Assembly (NCBI RefSeq): GCF_021018745.1
Contig: NZ_CP063845.1
Span: 2,666,001-2,730,000 of the forward strand
Origin: Gloeobacter morelensis MG652769
GTDB taxonomy: Bacteria > Cyanobacteriota > Cyanobacteriia > Gloeobacterales > Gloeobacteraceae
DNA: 64,000 nt
Reading direction: 5' to 3'
Shown here piece after piece: positions 57,118 through 64,000 of this stretch. Below the pieces are notes generated by a model. It ran no database searches. It saw nothing but the letters and a program-made list of their open reading frames with translations, and was not told where the DNA came from. The translations under genes were made by a program, and so were the position numbers. The number at the start of each line of letters is the position of its first letter. Positions within the stretch are counted from its first letter, which is position 1.

Positions 57118-60100
57118 ACCCCATCGAGCCCGTCGCCATCGTCGGCATGGCCGCGCTGTTTCCAAAGGCGGCCACCGTCGGCGATTTTTGGCAGAACATC
57201 GTCGATAAAGTCGACGCGGTGAGCGAGGCGCCGGCTTCCTGGGCACGGCACTACTTCGACCCGGCTTCCAAAGAGCAAGACCGGATCTACACCTGCAAGG
57301 GCGGTTTTCTGGGGGAACTGGCCGAATTCGATCCGACCGAATTCGGGATCATGCCCAACACCTTAGATGCCGCTGAGCCTGACCACTTTATCGCCCTCAA
57401 ACTTGCCCGTGACGCCCTGGCCGATGCGGGCTACCTCGATCGACCCTTCAACCGCAAAAAAGCGGGAATCATCCTTGGCCACGGCGTCTACGTCAACCGG
57501 GGTCATATGGCGATGCTCCAGCAGACCCTGGTGCTGGACCAGACCATGGACACCCTGCGGCGGGTCTGTCCGGAACTGGGCGAAGAAGCCCTGGGCGCTG
57601 TGCACAGGGCTCTGCGCAAGAGTGCCCCCGCCTTTAACGCCGAGGTGGTGCCGGGCATGGTGCCGAACGTGATCACCGGCCGGATCGCCAACCGTCTCGA
57701 TCTGATGGGACCCAACTATCTGGTCGATGCCGCCTGCGCCTCAGGGCTCATCGTCGTCGAACTGGCCATGAAAGAACTGGCGAGCGGCCGGTGCGACCTG
57801 GTCCTGGCCGGTGGGGTGCAAGCTTCGCTGCCACCGCAGTACAACATGGCTTTTTGCCAGTTGGGGGCGCTCTCGCGCACCAATATCCGGCCCTTCGATC
57901 GGGCTGCCGACGGCAACGTCATGGGCGAAGGCTGCGGCATCCTTGTGCTCAAGCGCCTAGCCGACGCCGAGCTGGATGGCGATCGCATCTACGCGGTGGT
58001 GCGCGGCGTCGGCAGCTCCAGCAACGGCAAAGCCCTCGGCATGCTCGCCCCACGCCTGGAGGGCGAAGTGCTGGCTCTCGAAGAGGCGTACTCGCTTACC
58101 GGCATCGACCCGGCCTCGGTGGACCTGGTCGAAGCCCACGGCACCGGTATCCCGGTGGGCGATCGCACCGAGATGGAAGCACTCGCCCAGGTCTACGGAG
58201 CGCGCGAGGGAGACTTGCCCCGCGTCGGCATGGGTTCGGTCAAATCGATGATCGGCCACTGCATCCCGGCTTCGGGGGCAGCAAGCTTCATCAAAATGGC
58301 GCTTGCCCTGTACCACAAAGTGCTGCCGCCAACGCTACTCGATGCGGTCAATCCGGAACTGGAGATCGAGAAGACGCCCTTTTACCTAAACAATGCCACC
58401 CGGCCCTGGGTGAGCGCCAACCAGCGCCCCCGCCGCGCTGCGATCAACGCTTTCGGCTTCGGCGGGATCAACGCCCACGCCATCCTCGAAGAGCACACTC
58501 CCACCGGTCCCGATACGGTTTTGCACCGGCGCTGGCCCTCCGAGCTGGTAGTCTTCGCTGCGGACGATCGCCCGGGGCTGATCGCCCAGATCGAGCGCAC
58601 GCTGGTTATGCACCCTGCCCGCCCGCTCGCCCAGATCGCCTGCAACCAGGCGGCCGGGACTGCCGGAGATTGCCGGCTGGCCGTCGTCGCCAAGGACCGG
58701 GCGGATCTCGATAAAAAACTCAGGCAAGCCGTCGAGAAGCTCCAAGAACCCGGGCGCGTCCGTCTGCGCGGCGGTGTGATGTACGGCGAGGTCACCTCCG
58801 AAATGGCAGACGCGCAGACGGCGATGATCTTCCCGGGCGAAGGTTGCCAATACCCGAACATGCTCGCGGATCTGTGTCTGCATTTTCCGGTGGTGCGCGA
58901 GTGGTTTGATTTTCTCGATTCGGCCCTCGGGGTGGATAGGCCGCACCCGCCCAGCCGCTACATCTTTCCGCCGCCCACCGCCATCGACGCACAGGTCCAG
59001 GAACAGACCCACGGGGCGATCTATCAGATGGAACTGGCCGTTGCCTCGGTGGCCACCGCCAGCATGGCCCTCTACGAACTGCTCCAGCAATTCGAGATCA
59101 AAGCGGACGTGATGCTCGGTCACAGCACCGGCGAACTCACCAGCCTCGTGGCCTCGGGCGTGGTGCGCCTCACGGACCGCTCCCAGATGATGGAAAAGTT
59201 GCTGTTGCTCAATGGGCTCTACCAGCGGCTCGAGCAGATGAATATCGTGCCGCGCGGGGCGCTGCTGGCCGTGGGGGCGCTCAAAAACGACGATCTGCAG
59301 CAGGTACTGACGGATCTCGAAGGCCGGTTGCATTTGGCGATGGACAACTGCCCGAACCAGGTGGTGCTTTTTGGGGACGAGCAGGCCGTCACCCAAGCCA
59401 GTGAGCGACTACAAGCTTCCGGGGCCATCTGCAGCCGCCTGCCCTTCGACCGCGCCTACCACACGCCGCTCTTCGAAGAGGCGGGCAAGGTATTGCGGGG
59501 CTTCTACGATGCCCTCGATGTCGGCCCCGGCCACACGCCGCTGTTTAGCTGCGCCAGCGTCGGGCTCTTTCCGGACGATCCGGAGGGCATCCGCACCCTC
59601 GGCGAGCGGCAGTGGCCCTCGCGGGTGCGTTTTCGCGAGACCCTCGAAACGCTCTACAGTCAGGGGGTGCGCCACTTCGTCGAGGTAGGTCCGAGCGGCA
59701 ACCTGACGGGTTTCGTGGACGATGTGCTCAAAGGCCGCGACTATAAAGCCGTGCCGGTCAACAGCCAGCGCAAGAGCGGCCTGGAACAACTTCAGCATCT
59801 GGTGGGTCAACTGTTCGTCTCGGGCAAGCACGTCAGCTTCGCGCCCTTTTATAGCCGCCGCGGGCTGCTTCCCCAGCCTCCAGCGCCAGGGGAAGCCCAA
59901 CCAAAGCGCCGGGGCCGCGTTCTGGATCTGACGCTGCCGCACATGGAATTGCCGCCGGATTTTGTGCTGCCCGAGCGGCAGGCTCCCGCAGTTTCCGTCC
60001 CTGCGCCCAAAGCAACCATCAACGGCTCGCATCCGCCGAGTCTGACCGCCGCGCCCGCACCCGTATCCACACTCGCCCCGTCCCAGGAACCGCAAGTAGC

Positions 60101-61964
60101 GGCCCTGGTCACACTCGAACGGTCAGTCCCGATTGCGGAGGATCCCCCCAATGTCTCCGCACCCGCCAACGGCCACGACCTGGGTGCCGCCGCGGTCATC
60201 GTCGACCACTTCGCCTTGATGCAGGAGTTTCTGGCAAGCCAGGATCGAATGCTCAGCGCACTGCTGAGCGGTGCGCCCGCCCAGAGCGGAGAAACGGCCG
60301 TCAGCGTCGATCCCTGGCCGCTCTTGGGTCAGGTGAGCCATCTGGATGCGCAGGCGCTGGTTTGCCGCCGCCGCTTCACCATCGACGAGGACGTCTTCCT
60401 GCGCGACCACACCCTGGGGGGCAACCCCTCGGCGCGGCAGCCTGCGCTGTTGCCCCTACCGATTCTGCCCTTCACCACGAGCATGGAGCTTCTGGCGGAG
60501 GCGGCGGTGTATCTGGCCGGTGGAAACGGTGTGGTCACCGCCATGGGCGAGGTGCGCGGCTTTCGCTGGCTTGCCCTCGACCGCGGCGCCCTTACCGTCG
60601 AAGCGGTACTGCGGCGGCTTCCGGACGGCCGCTACCAGGCGCAGCTTTTTCAGCTGAGCGACGCAGATGCAAGCGTGCGGCTGCCGGCTTTCGAGGCGGT
60701 GATCGCAGTCGCCGCCGACTACCCGAGCGCCCCTGCCCCCCGCGACCTCGATCCCGGCGCGCTGTGGCCGCTCAGCGAGGAGTTGGCGGACGATCGGCTC
60801 TACAGCACCGGCATGTTCCACGGGCCGCGCTTCCAGAGCCTCAAGCACATCCACTGCTGTGGAGAACGGGGCATCCAGGCGGATCTGGGCGTCTGGGGCA
60901 CCGGCGACTTTTTTGCCGACGGCCGCCCGGGCGTCTTTCAGATCGAGCAGAGCCTGATCGACGCGGCGGGGCAGCTTGCGGCTTTCTGGCTCTCGCAGGA
61001 TATCGACAGCCCCAACTTCAGCATGTTTCCGTTCCAGGTGCGCTCCTTCGAGCAGTTCGGAGCGTCCCCCCCGCCCGGTACCCGGCTGTTGTGCCGTTGC
61101 ACCTCGCGCTACTTGAGCGAGAATGCCACCGAATCGCACCTCGATTACATGGATGGCGAAGGGCGCGTGCTGTACCGCCTCACCGGCTGGCAGAGCCGTT
61201 TCTTTCTCTCGCCGCCGCGCTACCAGGATTTCCGGGTGGCGCCGCAGGTGAACTATCTGTCCGAGCCCTGGATGCAGGCCGAGACCGGGCTATTTGTCCG
61301 GCGCTACGAGAATCCGGGTGGCTACCTCGAAGAGAGCTGGGAAATCTGGAAGCGGGTCACCGCCCACCTGATCTTGAACGAGGCGGAGCGCACCCACTGG
61401 TATGCCCTGCCCGATCAAGGCCCCCGGCGACGCGACTGGCTTTTGGGACGCCTCGCAGCCAAAGAAGCCCTCCGGCAATGGACCGAGGCGGCCTACGGCC
61501 TGCAACTTGCCCCTGCCGACTTTGAGATCCTGGGCAACGAACTCGGTAAACCGGTGGTTTCCTGCGCGGCCCTGGCAGCCTTCGGGCCATTGCCGGAAGT
61601 TTCGATTGCCCACAGCGAAGGGCACGCAGTGGCGGCGGTCGCCTACGGAATGTCCATCGGGATCGACCTGCAGCGCCTGGAGCGGCTCGGTTCCACCGAC
61701 TGGCTCACCGCCGCCTTCGAGCCGTCCGAACTGGCCCTGGTGAGTTCACCTACGGATCTGGCCCTCATCGGCCTCTGGTCCGCCAAAGAAGCCGCCGCCA
61801 AGGCCTTCGGCACGGGCCTGGAGGGGGCGCCCCGGCGGTGGCAGGTGGTGGCGCGCAACCCGGAGGGCACCGAGATGACCATCGTCCACGGCGAGCACCG
61901 CTTTGGTGTGCGGCTCTGGTACGCCCCCGGCGAAGTTTTTGCCGTCTGCGGTTGGCAACCTTAA
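57114..61964 (+). CDS. KS-AT-DH synthase with fused C-terminal phosphopantetheinyl transferase
   Basis: The 1616-residue protein has a ketosynthase (Cys208 in VDAACASG, His342 in EAHGTGI, His382 in IGHCIPASG). An acyltransferase-like domain follows (Ser671 in GHSTGEL; the usual FPGQG reads FPGEG with Glu576), then a Pro-rich linker and a hotdog dehydratase region (His1099 in DHTLGG, MFHGPRFQ later). The C-terminal 200 residues are a Sfp-type phosphopantetheinyl transferase (GIDLQRLE with Asp1518; WSAKEAAAKAFG with Lys1558-Glu1559). It probably acts with the upstream synthase in the manner of PfaB/PfaC/PfaE together. Its ATG overlaps the upstream stop by 4 nt (ATGA), showing translational coupling. 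It has no ACP of its own. Confidence 0.88.
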   Translation: MNPIEPVAIVGMAALFPKAATVGDFWQNIVDKVDAVSEAPASWARHYFDPASKEQDRIYTCKGGFLGELAEFDPTEFGIMPNTLDAAEPDHFIALKLARDALADAGYLDRPFNRKKAGIILGHGVYVNRGHMAMLQQTLVLDQTMDTLRRVCPELGEEALGAVHRALRKSAPAFNAEVVPGMVPNVITGRIANRLDLMGPNYLVDAACASGLIVVELAMKELASGRCDLVLAGGVQASLPPQYNMAFCQLGALSRTNIRPFDRAADGNVMGEGCGILVLKRLADAELDGDRIYAVVRGVGSSSNGKALGMLAPRLEGEVLALEEAYSLTGIDPASVDLVEAHGTGIPVGDRTEMEALAQVYGAREGDLPRVGMGSVKSMIGHCIPASGAASFIKMALALYHKVLPPTLLDAVNPELEIEKTPFYLNNATRPWVSANQRPRRAAINAFGFGGINAHAILEEHTPTGPDTVLHRRWPSELVVFAADDRPGLIAQIERTLVMHPARPLAQIACNQAAGTAGDCRLAVVAKDRADLDKKLRQAVEKLQEPGRVRLRGGVMYGEVTSEMADAQTAMIFPGEGCQYPNMLADLCLHFPVVREWFDFLDSALGVDRPHPPSRYIFPPPTAIDAQVQEQTHGAIYQMELAVASVATASMALYELLQQFEIKADVMLGHSTGELTSLVASGVVRLTDRSQMMEKLLLLNGLYQRLEQMNIVPRGALLAVGALKNDDLQQVLTDLEGRLHLAMDNCPNQVVLFGDEQAVTQASERLQASGAICSRLPFDRAYHTPLFEEAGKVLRGFYDALDVGPGHTPLFSCASVGLFPDDPEGIRTLGERQWPSRVRFRETLETLYSQGVRHFVEVGPSGNLTGFVDDVLKGRDYKAVPVNSQRKSGLEQLQHLVGQLFVSGKHVSFAPFYSRRGLLPQPPAPGEAQPKRRGRVLDLTLPHMELPPDFVLPERQAPAVSVPAPKATINGSHPPSLTAAPAPVSTLAPSQEPQVAALVTLERSVPIAEDPPNVSAPANGHDLGAAAVIVDHFALMQEFLASQDRMLSALLSGAPAQSGETAVSVDPWPLLGQVSHLDAQALVCRRRFTIDEDVFLRDHTLGGNPSARQPALLPLPILPFTTSMELLAEAAVYLAGGNGVVTAMGEVRGFRWLALDRGALTVEAVLRRLPDGRYQAQLFQLSDADASVRLPAFEAVIAVAADYPSAPAPRDLDPGALWPLSEELADDRLYSTGMFHGPRFQSLKHIHCCGERGIQADLGVWGTGDFFADGRPGVFQIEQSLIDAAGQLAAFWLSQDIDSPNFSMFPFQVRSFEQFGASPPPGTRLLCRCTSRYLSENATESHLDYMDGEGRVLYRLTGWQSRFFLSPPRYQDFRVAPQVNYLSEPWMQAETGLFVRRYENPGGYLEESWEIWKRVTAHLILNEAERTHWYALPDQGPRRRDWLLGRLAAKEALRQWTEAAYGLQLAPADFEILGNELGKPVVSCAALAAFGPLPEVSIAHSEGHAVAAVAYGMSIGIDLQRLERLGSTDWLTAAFEPSELALVSSPTDLALIGLWSAKEAAAKAFGTGLEGAPRRWQVVARNPEGTEMTIVHGEHRFGVRLWYAPGEVFAVCGWQP

Positions 61965-61984
61965 CCATTCACTAGAGAGAGCTG

Positions 61985-62269
61985 ATGACAGTCACACTCC
62001 AGAAAGTCGAAACCGAAATCATCGAAATATTGATGGAGATGACCGCAGATTGGGACCTAGATGTTGAGCAAATCCAGTCCCAGACCAGCCTGGTCGAAGA
62101 ACTCGAATTTGCTTCGATCGACTACGTGCATCTGGTGGTAGAAATCGAGGAACACTTTCAGCGCAAACTCGATTTCAGTGAATTGATTTTGCGCGACGGC
62201 AAGTACGTCAGCGATATCTCCGTCCAGGAACTGGTCAGCTTTGTAACCCGTAAACTCAATCAGGATTAG
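61985..62269 (+). CDS. Free-standing acyl carrier protein
   Basis: The 94-residue protein has the ACP four-helix pattern with the attachment serine Ser44 in ELEFASIDYVHLVVEIE. The usual D-S-L is A-S-I, which occurs in some specialised carrier proteins. It is acidic, as expected. It starts 20 bp after the synthase with GAGAG upstream and ends 2 bp before the next gene, so it belongs to the operon. It would be activated by the fused phosphopantetheinyl transferase and may offer a starter, hold an intermediate, or hand the product to the next enzyme. Confidence 0.85.
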   Translation: MTVTLQKVETEIIEILMEMTADWDLDVEQIQSQTSLVEELEFASIDYVHLVVEIEEHFQRKLDFSELILRDGKYVSDISVQELVSFVTRKLNQD

Positions 62270-62271
62270 CC

Positions 62272-63864
62272 ATGACTCGAACTTTAGCAATCGGTTTGGA
62301 CGGGGCTACTTTCACGGTGCTCGACCAGATGGTCGAAGAACTGCCCGGCCTCGGTCTGGCCATGCCCTTTATGAAAAAAATCTTCGAGCAGGGCTCCCGC
62401 TCCAAGTTGCTCTCGACGCCCAATCCGCTCACCCCACCCGCCTGGGTCTCGTTTATGACCGGGCGCACCCCGGGCAACCACGGCGTCTACGACTTTATCC
62501 GCATGGAAGAAAAAGGCGACGACGTCTTCTACACGCTCTACGATGCCCGCGACGTGCAGACCGAGATGATCTGGTCGATCGCCACCCGGGCAGGCAAAAA
62601 AGTGGTTGCCCTCAACTATCCGTTTACTGCCCCGCCCCGGCCCAACACCGGTTCGCTGGTGCCCGGTTTCACCCACTGGAAGCACCTGCGGCGCAGCACT
62701 TCGCCGCCTGAACTGTACGAACGCCTCAAAGAACTGCCCGACTTCAGCCCCAAAAACCTTGCCTGGGACTTCGAGCACGAAAAGCAGATCATGGAAGCGC
62801 TCAACCAGGGGGATCTAGCCGATTGGATCCGCTACCACATCCGCCGCGACGAAAACTGGTTCGCGGTTGCCAAGAAGCTGCTCACTGAAGATAACCCGGA
62901 TCTGATGGCGGTGCTCTTCGACGGCACCGACAAACTCCAGCACCAGATCTACTATTATCTCGATCCGAACTTGATCCCCGAGGAGCCGAGCGAAGGGTAC
63001 CTCACCCTGCGCGCCCTCTCGTTCGAATATTTCCGCAAGCTGGATAGCTGGATTGAGCAACTGGTGGAACTGGCCGGTCCCGATTGCCAGGTGTTCCTCA
63101 ACTCCGATCATGGTTTTACGGCCTCTTTTGAGGTGGTGCGCATCAACGCCTACCTCGCCGAAAAGGGCTACCTGGTGCTCAAGGCGGGCGACGGCAACGA
63201 CGACGGCCGTCCCACCGCCTCGTGGTTTGCCAACGTCGACTTCACCAAGACGAGCGCCTACTGTCCGACCCCCTCGAGCAACGGCATCGTCATCCGCGTC
63301 GCCGTCAAACCGGGCGATCCCGGCATTGCTCCTGAGGAGTACGAGGCGTTTCGCGAACGGCTCATCGCCGATCTCGAAGCGCTCGTCGACCCGACCACCG
63401 GTGAGCGGATCATCACCGCCGTGCGCAAGCGCGAGGACATCTACAACGGAGCCGCCTTGCCCGAAGCCCCGGATCTGACCCTCACCCTGCGCGATCACGG
63501 CTTCGTGTCGATCCGCGACGTGTACCCGGTGGTCGAGAAACGGCCCGAACCGCTGGGTACCCACCACCCCGACGGGGTGTTTCTGGCCTTCGGCCCCGGC
63601 ATTCGCTCGGGCTTTGTGGGCGAGCGCCACAACATCCACGACGCGCCCGCCACGCTGCTCTACAGCCTCGGCTTGCCCATCCCCGACAACTTCGAGGGCA
63701 AGGTCACCGTCGACTTTTTCAACGACGATTACCTGATGGTGAACCCCGTGCGCACCGGCGAGGCGGCCCTGGCAGGCCAGGGTAAAACCGACGAAGCCAG
63801 CATCAGCGAAGCCGAAAAGGCAAAACTGCTCGAACAGCTGCAGATGCTCGGCTACGTCGAGTAA
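62272..63864 (+). CDS. Alkaline-phosphatase-superfamily phosphodiesterase/nucleotide pyrophosphatase-like protein
   Basis: The 530-residue protein opens with TLAIGLDGATFTVLD (metal ligand Asp10) and has the nucleophile region NPLTPPAWVSFMTGRTPGNHG (Thr54 candidate). LFDGTDKLQHQIYYY follows, then LNSDHGFTASFEVV and THHPDGVFLAFGPG, giving the two-metal ligand set of type I phosphodiesterases. No signal peptide is seen, so it is probably cytoplasmic. It starts 2 bp after the ACP stop. Within a lipid cluster it might transfer or remove a phospho-head group or release product from a carrier; this is inference. The C-terminus ends in a short helix (EKAKLLEQLQMLGYVE). Confidence 0.85.
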   Translation: MTRTLAIGLDGATFTVLDQMVEELPGLGLAMPFMKKIFEQGSRSKLLSTPNPLTPPAWVSFMTGRTPGNHGVYDFIRMEEKGDDVFYTLYDARDVQTEMIWSIATRAGKKVVALNYPFTAPPRPNTGSLVPGFTHWKHLRRSTSPPELYERLKELPDFSPKNLAWDFEHEKQIMEALNQGDLADWIRYHIRRDENWFAVAKKLLTEDNPDLMAVLFDGTDKLQHQIYYYLDPNLIPEEPSEGYLTLRALSFEYFRKLDSWIEQLVELAGPDCQVFLNSDHGFTASFEVVRINAYLAEKGYLVLKAGDGNDDGRPTASWFANVDFTKTSAYCPTPSSNGIVIRVAVKPGDPGIAPEEYEAFRERLIADLEALVDPTTGERIITAVRKREDIYNGAALPEAPDLTLTLRDHGFVSIRDVYPVVEKRPEPLGTHHPDGVFLAFGPGIRSGFVGERHNIHDAPATLLYSLGLPIPDNFEGKVTVDFFNDDYLMVNPVRTGEAALAGQGKTDEASISEAEKAKLLEQLQMLGYVE

Positions 63865-63871
63865 CAATCCC

Positions 63872-64000
63872 ATGGGCAACCCCGAACCACGGCCCGGCCT
63901 GCGTCTGGAGGATCTGCGCAAGACCTGCCGCAACGGCCTTGGAGACGGCTTCAACAGCTACGCCCACGCGATGGGCTGGTTCGAGGGCCATCTCTACGTG
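63872..64000 (+). CDS. Next gene of the lipid operon, 5' part only
   Basis: An ATG 7 bp after the phosphodiesterase stop opens a frame of 43 codons to the window edge. The visible sequence includes RLEDLRKTCRNGLGDGFNSY and then AHAMGWFEGHLYV. The SYAHAMGWFEGHLYV stretch resembles the first blade of a beta-propeller (kelch- or NHL-like), a weak resemblance. The tight spacing shows it belongs to the operon. Confidence 0.65.
   Translation, partial: MGNPEPRPGLRLEDLRKTCRNGLGDGFNSYAHAMGWFEGHLYV

Overview
The window is GC-rich, gene-dense DNA that most resembles a cyanobacterium of the Gloeobacter type. This is an inference from gene content: a stand-alone cyanobacterial-style accA, Uma2-family nucleases, a PUFA-synthase-like secondary lipid cluster, ISL3 and IS4 elements, and scattered GCGATCGC palindromes. 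No rRNA or tRNA gene and no CRISPR array was seen.

Layout. 1-2720 holds three tandem paralogues encoding secreted dockerin-repeat proteins (the first cut by the window edge). 2744-11664 holds housekeeping and envelope genes: a GT4 glycosyltransferase, accA, a MerR/HspR-like regulator, sbcC, a ferritin-like protein and an ABC-2 exporter pair. 11773-19010 holds an M23 peptidase, a two-domain SagB-type oxidoreductase coupled to a predicted outer-membrane protein, a secreted repeat protein, a TPR protein, an alpha/beta hydrolase and a small secreted protein. It also holds a decayed fragment of an RND pump gene. 19312-26037 is an accessory island described below. 26281-34725 holds an RND efflux pump, an AsmA-like protein, a small secreted protein and a Uma2 protein followed by a MITE-like insertion. 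34932-39262 encodes a polysaccharide polymerase/ligase-like membrane protein and UvrA. 40004-44023 holds three members of one secreted protein family. 44027-47659 is a leftward run (ppa, panD, a cellulose-synthase-like GT2, a secreted hydrolase). 48376-64000 is a rightward secondary-lipid/polyketide operon that runs off the right edge.

Two systems stand out. The first is a polymorphic toxin locus at 19312-26037. A 908-residue toxin with a C-terminal PD-(D/E)xK-like nuclease domain is followed by an Imm49-like immunity gene. A second, promoterless toxin tip follows, and the last 12 codons of a second immunity gene mark the end of the array. An IS4-family element with a 9-bp target duplication sits exactly at the stop codon of the first immunity gene. 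An ISL3-family element has replaced nearly all of the second. The ancestral order toxin-immunity-orphan toxin tip-immunity can be read directly from the sequence.

The second is the lipid/polyketide operon. A 2913-residue megasynthase (NPD-NPD-KS-AT-ACP-ACP-KR-DH) overlaps by 4 nt a 1616-residue KS-AT-DH-phosphopantetheinyl transferase fusion. A free-standing ACP, a phosphodiesterase-superfamily protein and a further gene follow almost without gaps. The cluster carries its own activating enzyme and its tandem ACPs are nearly identical at DNA level, so it looks self-contained. Its product cannot be told from sequence.

Insertion and homogenisation are recurrent themes. Two separate elements landed on stop codons. 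Three paralogue groups (dockerin proteins, ACPs and the 40-44 kb family) share DNA stretches of 100-280 bp that differ at only 1-3 positions.
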